From the NCBI RefSeq assembly GCF_041346945.1, contig NZ_CP166850.1, positions 9,966,501-10,030,500 of the forward strand: 64,000 nt of DNA, read 5' to 3'. The position numbers and the translations under genes were made by a program. The notes beneath the pieces were generated by a model that was given only the letters and a program-made list of their open reading frames with translations, did no database searches and was not told the origin of the DNA. Below, in pieces: positions 31,887-40,040 of the stretch (positions are counted from its first letter, which is position 1; each line of letters starts with the position of its first letter). The DNA comes from Amycolatopsis sp. cg9. Its GTDB lineage: Bacteria; Actinomycetota; Actinomycetes; Mycobacteriales; Pseudonocardiaceae.

Positions 31887-32807
31887 ATGACGACTCTGGA
31901 GCCCGCCACCGACGCGGCACAGGACAACCTGGCCGCTCTCGAATCCGAGGCCATCCACATCTTCCGCGAAGTGGCGGGCGAGTTCGACCGGCCGGTGATC
32001 CTCTTCTCCGGCGGCAAGGACTCGACGCTGCTGCTGCACCTGGCGATCAAGGCGTTCTGGCCGGCGCCGGTGCCGTTCCCGCTGCTGCACGTGGACACCG
32101 GGCACAACTTCGACGAGGTCATCGAGTTCCGCGACCGCGTCGTCGAGCGGCACGGGCTGCGCCTGGTCGTCGCGAAGGTCCAGGACTGGATCGACGACGG
32201 GCGCCTCGAAGAGCGCTCCGACGGGATGCGCAACCCGCTGCAGACCACGCCGCTGCTCGACACCATCGCCGAGAACAAGTTCGACGCCGTCTTCGGCGGC
32301 GGCCGCCGCGACGAGGAGCGTGCCCGGGCGAAGGAGCGGATCTTCAGCCTGCGCAACGCCTTCGGCCAGTGGGAGCCGCGGCGGCAGCGGCCCGAGCTGT
32401 GGAACCTCTACAACGGCAGGCACCGCCCCGGCGAGCAGGTGCGCGTCTTCCCGCTGTCCAACTGGACCGAGGCCGACGTCTGGAACTACATCGCCCGCGA
32501 GAAGGTCGAGCTGCCGTCGATCTACTACGCGCACCGGCGCGAGGTCTACCTGCGCGACGGGATGCTGCTGGCCGAAGGCCCGTGGGGCGGTCCCCGTCCC
32601 GGCGAAGAGGTGCGCGAGCTGACCGTGCGGTACCGGACCGTCGGCGACGGCTCGTGCACCGGCGCGATCGAGTCCGACGCCGCCACCGTCGAAGACGTCA
32701 TCGCCGAGGTGTCCGCGTCGCGGCTCACCGAGCGCGGCGCGACCCGCGCCGACGACCGGATGTCCGAAGCGGCCATGGAAGACCGCAAGCGTGAGGGGTA
32801 CTTCTGA
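31887..32807 (+). CDS. cysD: Sulfate adenylyltransferase subunit 2
   Basis: The protein has 306 residues. With CysN it makes APS from sulfate and ATP. The PP-loop SGGKDSTLLLHL is at residues 41-52. HVDTGHNFDEVIEFRD and GGGRRDEERARAKERIFS are family signatures, and the C-terminal AAMEDRKREGYF is nearly invariant. AGGAAGGGA precedes the ATG at 31887. Its stop overlaps the cysN start (TGATG), consistent with equal synthesis of the two subunits. Confidence 0.96.
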   Translation: MTTLEPATDAAQDNLAALESEAIHIFREVAGEFDRPVILFSGGKDSTLLLHLAIKAFWPAPVPFPLLHVDTGHNFDEVIEFRDRVVERHGLRLVVAKVQDWIDDGRLEERSDGMRNPLQTTPLLDTIAENKFDAVFGGGRRDEERARAKERIFSLRNAFGQWEPRRQRPELWNLYNGRHRPGEQVRVFPLSNWTEADVWNYIAREKVELPSIYYAHRREVYLRDGMLLAEGPWGGPRPGEEVRELTVRYRTVGDGSCTGAIESDAATVEDVIAEVSASRLTERGATRADDRMSEAAMEDRKREGYF

Positions 32808-34069
32808 TGAGCTCGCTGTTGCGCCTGGCCACGGCCGGGAGCGTCGACGACGGCAAGTCCACCCTGGTCGGCAGGCTGCTGTACGACACGAAGTCGGTGC
32901 TCGCCGACCAGCTCGACGCCGTCACCCGCGCGTCCGTCGACAAGGGACTGTCCACTCCGGACTTGTCGCTGCTCGTCGACGGGCTGCGCTCGGAGCGCGA
33001 GCAGGGCATCACCATCGACGTCGCCTACCGGTACTTCGCCACGCCGAAGCGGTCGTTCGTGCTGGCCGACACGCCGGGGCACGTGCAGTACACGCGCAAC
33101 ACGGTGACCGGCGCGTCCACCGCGCAGCTGGCGGTGCTGCTGGTCGACGCGCGCAAGGGCGTGATCGAGCAGACCCGGCGGCACGCGGCCGTGCTGGCCC
33201 TGCTGGGCGTGCCGCAGCTGGTGCTGGCGGTGAACAAGATCGACCTGGTCGACTACGACGAGGCGACCTTCACGGTGATCGCCGAGGAGTTCGCCGAGCA
33301 CGCCGAGTCGCTGGGCTACGCGCGCGGCTCGGTGCTCGCGATCCCCGTTTCGGCGCTGGAGGGCGACAACGTCGCCAGCCGGTCGGAGCGGACGCCGTGG
33401 TACAGCGGCCCGAGCCTGCTGGAGCACCTGGAGGACGTGCCGGTCGCCCCCGACCCGCACGACTCCGCGCTGCGGTTCCCGGTGCAGTACGTGATCCGCC
33501 CGCGCACGGCGGAGTACCTGGACTACCGCGGCTACGCGGGCCAGATCGCCGCGGGCACGGTCCGCCCGGGCGACGAGATCGTCGTGCTGCCGCAGGGCAT
33601 CCGCAGCCGCGTCGAACGCATCGACACCGCCGACGGCCCGCTCGCGGAGGCCGGCGCCGGGACGTCGGTGACACTGCTGCTGACCGACGACATCGACATC
33701 TCCCGCGGCGACCTGATCGCGGCCGCGGAAGCGCCGCCGAAGGTCACCGACGAGATCACCGGCACGCTGTGCTGGCTGTCGTCGAAGCCGCTGAAGCCGG
33801 GCGCGCGCGTCCTGGTCAAGCACGGCACCCGCACGGTGCAGGCGCTGGTCGACGAGCTGCACGCGCGGTTCGACGAGCAGACGTTGTCCAGTGTGGACGG
33901 CCCGGCCACGCTGGAGCTCAACGACATCGGCCGCGTCACGCTGCGGCTGGCCGAGGAGCTGGGGGTCGACGACTACGGCGTCAGCCCGCGCACCGGCGCG
34001 TTCCTGGTGATCGACCCGAAGGACGGCGACACGCTGGCCGCCGGCCTGGTGGGCGAGCGCTTCTCGTGA
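32807..34069 (+). CDS. cysN: Sulfate adenylyltransferase subunit 1 (GTPase)
   Basis: The protein has 420 residues. It is an EF-Tu-like GTPase that drives APS synthesis by CysD: G1 AGSVDDGKST (residues 10-19), G3 DTPGHVQYTRN, G4 NKIDLVDYDE, then two beta-barrel domains. It stops after the second barrel, so there is no fused APS kinase (CysC). Together with the 4Fe-4S APS reductase this fits a direct APS-to-sulfite route without PAPS. GTGA overlap with the next gene. Confidence 0.96.
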   Translation: MSSLLRLATAGSVDDGKSTLVGRLLYDTKSVLADQLDAVTRASVDKGLSTPDLSLLVDGLRSEREQGITIDVAYRYFATPKRSFVLADTPGHVQYTRNTVTGASTAQLAVLLVDARKGVIEQTRRHAAVLALLGVPQLVLAVNKIDLVDYDEATFTVIAEEFAEHAESLGYARGSVLAIPVSALEGDNVASRSERTPWYSGPSLLEHLEDVPVAPDPHDSALRFPVQYVIRPRTAEYLDYRGYAGQIAAGTVRPGDEIVVLPQGIRSRVERIDTADGPLAEAGAGTSVTLLLTDDIDISRGDLIAAAEAPPKVTDEITGTLCWLSSKPLKPGARVLVKHGTRTVQALVDELHARFDEQTLSSVDGPATLELNDIGRVTLRLAEELGVDDYGVSPRTGAFLVIDPKDGDTLAAGLVGERFS

Positions 34070-34803
34070 CGCCACCCCTGGTCGCCGTCGCGCACGGCAG
34101 CCGCGACCCCCGCTCGGCGGCGACCGTGCGGGCGCTCGTGGACGTCGTGCGCGCGCAGGCGCCGGGTATCGAAGTGCACGAGTCCTTTTTGGACCTGTCG
34201 GCGCCGCTCGTCACGGACGTCCTGCGAGGGCTCTATTCGGACGGCCACCGCGCGGCGGTCGTGGTGCCGTTGCTGCTGGGCAGCGCTTTCCACGCGCGGG
34301 TGGACCTGCCCGCGCTGATCGAGGCGGTCGTGGCCGAGTGCCCCGGCTTCCACATCCAGGTGTCGGACGTGCTCGGCGCGGACCCGGCCCTGGAGGCGGT
34401 GGCCCTGGACCGGCTGGCCTCGGCTTCTCACCGCCGGGGCGCGGGCGTGCTGCTGAGCGCGGTCGGCTCGTCGAACGCTTCCGCGAACGCGGTCGTCGCT
34501 TCGCTCGCCGCGCGCTGGGAGGAGCGGCTGGGCGTCCCGGTGAGCGAGGCCTTCGCGTCCGCCACCCAGCCGGACATCCCCGCGGCCGCCGCCCGGCTGC
34601 ACGAGCGGGGCGTGCGGCACCTGATCGTCGCATCGTGGTTCCTCGCGCCCGGCCTGCTGCCGGACCGGATCGCCCGGCTGGCCCTGGAGGCCGACCCGAA
34701 AGCGTTCATCGCGAAGCCGCTGGCGGACGACCCGCGCGTGGCGGACGTGGTGATCAGCCGGTACGCGTCCGCGGTGAGCGGATTGCTCCGCCAGTACGCC
34801 TAG
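34066..34803 (+). CDS. Sirohydrochlorin chelatase (CbiX-like)
   Basis: The protein has 245 residues, two similar halves of the CbiX/SirB fold. The first half has the metal-binding His10 in AVAHGSRDPRSA; the second half opens GVLLSAVGSSNASAN and ends VIVASWFLAPGLLPDR. It inserts metal, most likely ferrous iron, into sirohydrochlorin. This supplies siroheme for the sulfite reductase at the head of the same operon. It starts in the cysN stop codon. It is the last gene of the operon before a long gene-free stretch. Confidence 0.9.
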   Translation: MTPPLVAVAHGSRDPRSAATVRALVDVVRAQAPGIEVHESFLDLSAPLVTDVLRGLYSDGHRAAVVVPLLLGSAFHARVDLPALIEAVVAECPGFHIQVSDVLGADPALEAVALDRLASASHRRGAGVLLSAVGSSNASANAVVASLAARWEERLGVPVSEAFASATQPDIPAAAARLHERGVRHLIVASWFLAPGLLPDRIARLALEADPKAFIAKPLADDPRVADVVISRYASAVSGLLRQYA

Positions 34804-34830
34804 GGCGGGAAGGTGCGGCAGGCTTCGCGC

Positions 34831-34936
34831 CTGCGACCTAGAGATCAGAAGGTTCTTGCTCGACCACCGGTGCGCGAAGCCCGCTCGGGCATCTGACTAC
34901 GGATCAGAAGGACCGGGGTTCGGATCCATCCGGGCA
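34831..34936 (+). other. Two degenerate tRNA-like 3' halves; one with an ACG (Arg) anticodon arm
   Basis: At 34889-34936 the sequence contains TCTGA-CTACGGA-TCAGA, a perfect anticodon arm with ACG at positions 34-36. A T-arm-like GGGTTCGGATCC and CCGGGC follow, as in tRNA-Arg. No matching acceptor or D-arm is found upstream. At 34831-34880 a second copy has GACCTAGAGATCAGAAGG with a TCGA-type loop, more decayed. They look like remnants rather than working tRNA genes. Confidence 0.4.
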
Positions 34937-35310
34937 CTCGCTGACGGAGACAGGTCGCGTCAAGGAGGCAGCGTCGACGGCGAAGTGCCCATGCGCAAGG
35001 CTCCCTTGCCACTTGGAGGACCAGAGAAGCGCCGGCCGCCAGCACTAGACAATCCGTGAGCGTGGCGAGCAAACAAGCCCTGTCGACGCTGGGCGCGTCC
35101 AACTTGCGGCGTGAACGACGACCGAACCGGCGGCGCTTCGCCCCCCCCCCGGGCCAGCACGGATCAGACCTGCTCCCAGTACGCACTTCGGGAAGGACAT
35201 CTGAGCCACTGTCCGTACCCCAGAACAGCAGGTCAGCGGCGCCACCACCGCCAAAAGGCGAGTCTTATTCACATTTGCCGTCACCCCGCGTGCATGGGAA
35301 CGGTAAATCC

Positions 35311-35340
35311 TTGACGCGCTAGTTAACTTGCCGGTAACTA
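35311..35340 (+). promoter_or_regulatory. Promoter of the secreted-protein gene
   Basis: TTGACG (35311-35316) and TAACTA (35335-35340) are 18 bases apart, in an AT-richer stretch containing the palindromic GTTAAC. The ATG follows at 35399, leaving a leader of about 50 bases. This is a good primary-sigma-type match for such GC-rich DNA. Confidence 0.6.
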
Positions 35341-35398
35341 TCTAAGCGCTGCGCAGCTTTCTCCCTCCCCTCTTGAAACCGCAGGTAGGTGGATACAG

Positions 35399-36028
35399 AT
35401 GAAAGCTCTTCACCTTTCCCGGCTCGCCGCTCTGACCGCGGCCGCCGCCCTTCCGATCGCCCTCGCCGCCCCGGCGTCGGCGGCCACCACCGTCACCTTC
35501 GACTGCCAGGCCGATGCCCCGATCGTCGGCCCGCAGAAGGTGTCGCTGAACCAGGACGCGGACGTCACCGCGCCCGCCACGGTCGCCCCCGGCGGCGCGT
35601 TCGACGTCGTCATCGACCCGGCACCGAACACCGTGCCCGGCGACGTGAGCGGGAACAAGGTCAAGAACATCAACACCTTCGCGCTCAAGTTCCCGATCCC
35701 GGCGAACTCCACCTACGTCGGCGCCGACCTCGCCGGCGGGTCCGGCCTCGGCAGCACGGCACCGACCATCGCGGTCGCGAACGGCGTCGCGACGCTCAGC
35801 TTCCCCGGCCCGATCGCGGGCGGCGCGACCTTCGAGCTGCCGACGATCACCGCGCACCTGACGGCCGGCCAGTCGGGCACCATCGAGACGAAGCTGTCCG
35901 GGACCAGCTACAGCGACCCGGGCCTGACCTTCAAGGCGGTGGCGAGCAGCATCATCGGCGACGTCACCGCGCCGACGGCCTGCTTCCCCAACCCCAGCCC
36001 CGTCTTCACCACGACGACCATCGGCTGA
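35399..36028 (+). CDS. Secreted protein, DUF6801-like beta-sandwich
   Basis: The protein has 209 residues. A clear Sec signal peptide (MKALHLSRLAALTAAAALPIALAAPASA, cut after ASA) is followed by a beta-rich domain. It has one Cys near the N-terminus (TFDCQA) and one near the C-terminus (TACFPNP), likely a disulfide. The pattern of TFDCQADAPIVGPQKVSL and repeated short strands resembles DUF6801-type secreted proteins of actinomycetes. It should be exported as a soluble or wall-associated protein. Function unknown. A hairpin follows the stop after 6 bases. Confidence 0.75.
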   Translation: MKALHLSRLAALTAAAALPIALAAPASAATTVTFDCQADAPIVGPQKVSLNQDADVTAPATVAPGGAFDVVIDPAPNTVPGDVSGNKVKNINTFALKFPIPANSTYVGADLAGGSGLGSTAPTIAVANGVATLSFPGPIAGGATFELPTITAHLTAGQSGTIETKLSGTSYSDPGLTFKAVASSIIGDVTAPTACFPNPSPVFTTTTIG

Positions 36029-36034
36029 TTTCCC

Positions 36035-36069
36035 CGGCCACCCTGCGGGTTCCGCCCGTAGGGTGGCCG
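36035..36069. terminator. Hairpin overlapping the promoter of the DUF3291 gene
   Basis: CGGCCACCCTGCGGG (36035-36049) and CCCGTAGGGTGGCCG (36055-36069) pair almost perfectly over a 5-base loop. It follows the secreted-protein stop by 6 bases. The right arm contains TAGGGT, which sits 6 bases before the ATG at 36071 and can serve as the -10 box of a leaderless mRNA for that gene. Confidence 0.65.
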
Positions 36070-36070
36070 C

Positions 36071-36574
36071 ATGGGGAACTTCGAACTCGCTCAGGTCAAC
36101 ATCAGCCGGATGAAGGCACCGCTGGACGACGAGTCCTTCCGGGACTTCGTCGACGCGCTCGAGCCGGTCAACGCGATCGCCGACCGCGCGCCGGGCTTCG
36201 TCTGGCGCCTGCAGACCGAGGACGGCGACGCCACCTCGGTCCGCGCCTTCGAATGGGACGTCCGCGGCACGTCCGGGATCCTGGTCAACATGTCCGTGTG
36301 GACGTCGGTCGAGGCGCTGGCGGACTTCGTGTTCTCCGGCGAGCACCTGGCCGTCCTCAAGCGCCGCCGCGAATGGTTCCACCGCGTCCAGGACGTGATG
36401 ACCGCGCTGTGGTGGGTGCCCGCCGGGTACCGGCCGACGACCGCGGACGCCGAAGCGAAGATCAAGCACCTGCGCGTCCACGGCCCGACCCCGGAGGCGT
36501 TCACGCTCAAGCAGCACTTCTCGCCCACCGCCGGCGCCCGCGAGGGTGACCCCGGCTGGCTGTGCCCCGCGTAA
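36071..36574 (+). CDS. DUF3291 domain-containing protein
   Basis: The protein has 167 residues. The whole length matches the DUF3291 pattern: FELAQVNISRMKAPLDDESFRDFVDALEPVNAIADRAPGFVWRLQ at the N-terminus, then VNMSVWTSVEALADFVF and HRVQDVMTALWWVPAGYRPT. These are ferredoxin-like (ABM-type) folds of unknown or monooxygenase-like role. No Shine-Dalgarno site precedes the ATG; a TAGGGT box 6 bases upstream suggests a leaderless transcript. The next gene is an enoyl-CoA hydratase 38 bases on. Confidence 0.88.
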   Translation: MGNFELAQVNISRMKAPLDDESFRDFVDALEPVNAIADRAPGFVWRLQTEDGDATSVRAFEWDVRGTSGILVNMSVWTSVEALADFVFSGEHLAVLKRRREWFHRVQDVMTALWWVPAGYRPTTADAEAKIKHLRVHGPTPEAFTLKQHFSPTAGAREGDPGWLCPA

Positions 36575-36612
36575 CACCGGCGCCGCGCGGCGAGTGTGCA
36601 AGGGTGACGGGC

Positions 36613-37386
36613 ATGGCTGACGAACTGGTGCACTACGACGTGGTGGGCGGCACCGCCACGATCACCCTGGACTCCCCGCACAACCGCAACGCGCTGTCGG
36701 CGCAGCTGCGCCGCGAACTGTCGGCCGCGCTGGCCGCCGCGGCCGCCGACGACGCCGTCCGCGTGATCGTCCTGACCCACACCGGCCCGGTGTTCTGCGC
36801 GGGGATGGACCTCAAGGAAGCCCGCGGCGGCAGCGCGGGCGACCAGGGCGTCAACGAGTTCCCGAAGATCCTCGAGCAGCTGTGGACCAGCCCGAAGCCG
36901 GTCGTCGCCCGCCTGGCCGGCCCCGCCCGCGCCGGCGGCATCGGCATGGTGGCGGCGTGCGACATCGCCGTCGCGGTCCCGGAAGCGACGTTCGCCTTCT
37001 CCGAGGTCCGCATCGGCGTGGTCCCGGCGATCATCTCCCTGACGGTCCTCCCCCGCCTGAACCCGCGGGCGGCCCACGAGCTGTTCCTGACCGGCGACAC
37101 GTTCGACGCCCGCCGCGCGGTGGAGATCGGCCTGCTCAACTCGGCGGTCCCGGCGTCCGAACTGGACACCGAGGTCACGCGCTTCGTCAAGGCACTCGCG
37201 GCGGGCGGCCCGAAGGCGCTGGCCGAAACGAAGGCCCTGCTGAGCCGCCCCCGGTACGCGACGCCGTCGGAGGGCTTCGAGGAGATGCTCGGCCTGTCGG
37301 CGAAGTTCTTCGCCGGCGAGGAAGGCCAGGAGGGCATCCTGGCCTTCGCCCAGAAGCGCAAGCCGAACTGGGTCCCGCAGGACTGA
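36613..37386 (+). CDS. Enoyl-CoA hydratase/isomerase family protein
   Basis: The protein has 257 residues. It has the crotonase fold with the oxyanion-hole segments GPVFCAGMDLKEA (near residue 60) and GPARAGGIGMVAACDIAVA (near 105). The second usual catalytic Glu position reads FAFSEVRIGVVPA. It acts on acyl-CoA esters in the cytosol, either in beta-oxidation or in a side pathway. ATG 36613 is chosen from family length. A dispersed inverted repeat begins at its stop codon. Confidence 0.88.
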   Translation: MADELVHYDVVGGTATITLDSPHNRNALSAQLRRELSAALAAAAADDAVRVIVLTHTGPVFCAGMDLKEARGGSAGDQGVNEFPKILEQLWTSPKPVVARLAGPARAGGIGMVAACDIAVAVPEATFAFSEVRIGVVPAIISLTVLPRLNPRAAHELFLTGDTFDARRAVEIGLLNSAVPASELDTEVTRFVKALAAGGPKALAETKALLSRPRYATPSEGFEEMLGLSAKFFAGEEGQEGILAFAQKRKPNWVPQD

Positions 37387-37470
37387 AGCACCCCAATGTG
37401 GCGTTGGTTGCGTCCAGCGCACCCAATGTGGCGTTCGGTGCGTCCAACGCACCGAACGCCACATTGGGGC
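37386..37470. repeat. Dispersed inverted repeat, copy A
   Basis: About 85 bp built from the 14-mer CCCAATGTGGCGTT, present twice directly and once inverted. The inner part forms a long hairpin: CAATGTGGCGTTCGGTGCGT against ACGCACCGAACGCCACATTG with a 3-base loop. It starts at the enoyl-CoA hydratase stop codon. Copy B at 38544-38632 is nearly identical for over 50 bases. Confidence 0.85.
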
Positions 37471-37582
37471 GCATGAGCCGGGACGTCACGAACGGCTGAA
37501 TTCTGGCCAATTGCGTCACCAACGGACCGTTCGCGGCGCCCTGAGCTGGCCTTTTGCCGACCGGTTCGAGGATCCTCCAAGC

Positions 37583-38536
37583 GTGAAGAGGGGAATCTGG
37601 GCGCGGCACCCGCTGGTTGCCGGCCACACAAACACTCCGGACGTCGTGCGAACAGCCGAGCTCGAAGAGATCGGCATGCAACGCAGCAGCGTCTATCGCC
37701 GCTGCCTGCCCGGCGGTCCATGGCGGCGGTTGTTGCCGGGAATCATTTTGCTGCACCCGGCAGAACCGACTGATGAACAGCGCTTGCAGGCCGCACTGAT
37801 CCGCGGTGGTGGCGCCGCGGTACTCACCGGGCTCTGGGCACTGCGAAGACAGGGACTTCAGGAATTTCCGGAGCCCACCGACGTGCACATCCTCGTCCCG
37901 GATGAGCGTGAGATCACCAGCTGCGGCTTCGTCCTCGTCGAACGGACGACCCGGCTACCCGACCCGGTCACGCGAGACGGTCTGCCCGTCGCGCCGGTCT
38001 ACCGCGCAGCGCTCGATGCGGCGCGCCGCATCCGGGATTTCGACGCCGTGCAGGCATTGCTTGCCGAGGCAGTACAACGCAGGCGTTGCACACCGGAGCA
38101 ACTCGAGAAGGAGCTCCGCCTCGGCAGCCAACGGGGTTCGGCGCTGGCTCGGCGAGCTCTACAAGCGATCCTCGGCGGTGCGGAATCGGTTGCCGAAGCC
38201 GAAGCGTGGGAGATCTGGAAACTCGCCGGGCTGCCACCGGCCGAATGGAACGTCCGGGTCTTCGACGAGCACGGCGAGTTCATCGCCAAGCCGGACGCCT
38301 GGTGCGACGACGTCGCGTTCGCCTGGGAGATCGACTCACGCAAGTGGCACAGCGAGGGGACCGGTTACTCCGACACCCTCGCCCGAAACGCCCGCTACAC
38401 GGCAGCGGGGATCACCTTCCTCCAGACGTTGCCGATCCACCTGCGCACCGAGCCGGACCGGGTGATCGCCGACCTGCGCGCGGCCTACGCTGTCGCGCAA
38501 CGACGTCCGCGTCCTCCCGTGGCCCGACACCCGTAG
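37583..38536 (+). CDS. AbiEi-like / Vsr-fold (DUF559-type) protein
   Basis: The protein has 317 residues from GTG 37583, preceded by GAGGAT. The N-terminal part (about residues 15-60) reads like the winged-helix of AbiEi-type antitoxins: VVRTAELEEIGMQRSSVYRRC, then WRRLLPGIILL. The C-terminal part has a Vsr/DUF559-like nuclease pattern: Asp238 in KPDAW, Glu249-x-Asp251 in FAWEIDSRKWH, and RNARYTAAGITFLQTLP. Such proteins are abundant in Actinomycetota and lack a known role; no AbiEii-type toxin gene is adjacent. It lies exactly between two copies of a dispersed inverted repeat, and its codons are less GC-extreme than those of its neighbours. Confidence 0.75.
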   Translation: MKRGIWARHPLVAGHTNTPDVVRTAELEEIGMQRSSVYRRCLPGGPWRRLLPGIILLHPAEPTDEQRLQAALIRGGGAAVLTGLWALRRQGLQEFPEPTDVHILVPDEREITSCGFVLVERTTRLPDPVTRDGLPVAPVYRAALDAARRIRDFDAVQALLAEAVQRRRCTPEQLEKELRLGSQRGSALARRALQAILGGAESVAEAEAWEIWKLAGLPPAEWNVRVFDEHGEFIAKPDAWCDDVAFAWEIDSRKWHSEGTGYSDTLARNARYTAAGITFLQTLPIHLRTEPDRVIADLRAAYAVAQRRPRPPVARHP

Positions 38537-38543
38537 CGCGCGA

Positions 38544-38632
38544 AAGCACCCCAATGTGGCGTTGGTTGCGTCCAGCGCACCCAATGTGGCGTTCGGTGCG
38601 TCTGACGCACCGAACGCCACATTGGGGTGCTT
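38544..38632. repeat. Dispersed inverted repeat, copy B
   Basis: The same element as at 37386-37470, here with perfect 20-base ends: AAGCACCCCAATGTGGCGTT (38544-38563) and its complement (38613-38632). An inner hairpin has 23-base arms around a single T. It lies between convergent gene ends and could act as a two-way terminator. Confidence 0.88.
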
Positions 38633-38636
38633 GGGA

Positions 38637-39938
38637 CTAAGCCGGCACGCGGGCCTGCTTGTGCGGCAGCGGGAGCAGTGCGAGCAGGCCCGCCACCGCG
38701 CCGCACGCCGCGGCCGCGAAGTAGACCGGGCGCAGACCTCCGGCCTGGTAAGCGATTCCCAGCACCGCGACGCCGAGCGTCTGGCCGAACTGGCGGGTCG
38801 TCGTCAGGATCCCGGCCGCCATCCCGGCCCGGCCCGGGGGTGCCGCGGCCGCGATCGCCGCGCCTGTCGCCGGGCCCGCGATGCCGACGCCGATGCCCGT
38901 CACCGCGAGGCCCGCCGGGACGCCGGCGACCAGCAAGAGGACGCAGCCGAGCGCGCCCAGCAAAACCCCGGCGCCCAGCAGGAGCCGCGGTGGGAAGCGG
39001 TGCAAGAAGCGTCCCAGCAGCGTGGAAGTCAGGAACGACGCCACGGCCAGCGGCGCCAGCGCGAGACCGGCCTCGACCGGCGACGAAGGACCCAGCCACA
39101 GGGAAACGTAGACCAGCGCCGCGAACGTGAGCGTCGACGCCGCCGCGCAGGCGACCAGCGTCGTGAACCCGCGGTCGCGGAACAACCTCAGGTCCAGCAA
39201 CGGATCCGGGCGCCGCTCGACGACGCCGAACACCGCGAACGCGACCGCCGAAACGCCCAGCGCCCCGAGCGTCACCGGCGACGTCCAGTGCCCCGAGTCG
39301 CCGAGGGTGAGCCCGTGCACCAGGCTCGCCGCCGCCACCGCGAACCACGCCGCACCCGCGAGGTCGAAGCGGCCGCGCCGGGCCGGGACGTCCCGCCGGA
39401 TCGCGGCCACGGCGAACACCGCCGTCGCCGACGCCAGCGGCACGTTGACGAAGAAGATCGCCGGCCAGCCGAAGTACTCGGTCAGCACGCCGCCCACCAG
39501 CGGCCCCGCCGCCGCGCCGAGGCCGCTGACCGCGAAGAAGACGCTGATCGCCGTCCCGCGGGCACGTCCTTCGTAAGACGCGGTCAGCACCGCGAAGCCG
39601 GTCACCGCCAGCGCCGCCCCGCCGATCGCCTGCACCCCGCGCGCGGCGATCAGCGTCCCGATGTCCGGCGCCAGCCCGCACGCCGCCGACGCCGCCCCGA
39701 ACACGGCCAGTCCGGCTACGAACACCCGCCGCGCACCCCGGCGGTCGGCGAGCGAACCCGCCGCGAGCATCAGCACCGCCAGGACCAGCGTGTAAACGTC
39801 CGGTACCCACTGCAGCTGCCCCACCGACGCCGTCAGATCGGCGCCGATCCGGGGCAGCGCCACCGTCACGACGGTCGTGTCCAGCAGGAACAGGAACGAA
39901 CCCGCACAGACCGCGATCAACGGCCACCACTTGCGCAT
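38637..39938 (-). CDS. MFS multidrug transporter, DHA2/EmrB type
   Basis: The protein has 433 residues and 12-14 membrane helices. Helix 1 and the following loop contain FLFLLDTTVVTVALPRIGADL, the DHA2 motif. The motif-A loop is AGSLADRRGARRVF, and motif C reads FFAVSGLGAAAGPLVGGVL. It should export drugs or metabolites with proton antiport. It diverges from a double-domain AsnC regulator with a 102-base shared promoter region, so that protein is its likely regulator. The stop lies 4 bases from repeat copy B. Confidence 0.9.
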   Translation of the reverse strand: MRKWWPLIAVCAGSFLFLLDTTVVTVALPRIGADLTASVGQLQWVPDVYTLVLAVLMLAAGSLADRRGARRVFVAGLAVFGAASAACGLAPDIGTLIAARGVQAIGGAALAVTGFAVLTASYEGRARGTAISVFFAVSGLGAAAGPLVGGVLTEYFGWPAIFFVNVPLASATAVFAVAAIRRDVPARRGRFDLAGAAWFAVAAASLVHGLTLGDSGHWTSPVTLGALGVSAVAFAVFGVVERRPDPLLDLRLFRDRGFTTLVACAAASTLTFAALVYVSLWLGPSSPVEAGLALAPLAVASFLTSTLLGRFLHRFPPRLLLGAGVLLGALGCVLLLVAGVPAGLAVTGIGVGIAGPATGAAIAAAAPPGRAGMAAGILTTTRQFGQTLGVAVLGIAYQAGGLRPVYFAAAACGAVAGLLALLPLPHKQARVPA

Positions 39939-40028
39939 CGAAACTCCCTTCGGTTGGCCCGAAGGGTGCGGTCGCGGCGCCGATCACCACCAGACAAATC
40001 GACAAATCCGCCGCATGCCGTCATCGAA

Positions 40029-40034
40029 TACGCT
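40029..40034 (+). promoter_or_regulatory. -10 box of a leaderless AsnC-type mRNA
   Basis: TACGCT lies 6 bases before the ATG at 40041 and no ribosome site is present. The spacing is that of other leaderless genes in this window (25692, 36071, 42112, 43227, 49759). Confidence 0.5.
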
Positions 40035-40040
40035 CGGCGC

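Larger units (their letters stand above)
34804..35398. other. Gene-free stretch with tRNA-like debris and a C10 tract
   Basis: No convincing coding frame is seen in these 595 bases. They hold two tRNA-like fragments (34831-34936), an uninterrupted run of ten C (35141-35150) and, from about 35265, an AT-richer part with the promoter of the next gene. The composition differs from the neighbouring genes and suggests a decayed insertion or tRNA-adjacent region. Confidence 0.6.

Noticed and set aside
32807..34069. Bifunctional CysNC
   Set aside because: The protein ends after the second beta-barrel at 420 residues, and no APS-kinase P-loop follows.
34889..34936. Functional tRNA-Arg gene
   Set aside because: Only the anticodon and T-arm parts fold. 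No acceptor 5' strand or D-arm can be found upstream.
37583..38536. Type IV toxin-antitoxin pair (AbiEi/AbiEii)
   Set aside because: Only the AbiEi-like winged helix is present. No nucleotidyltransferase-like AbiEii gene is adjacent, so the name would overstate the case.
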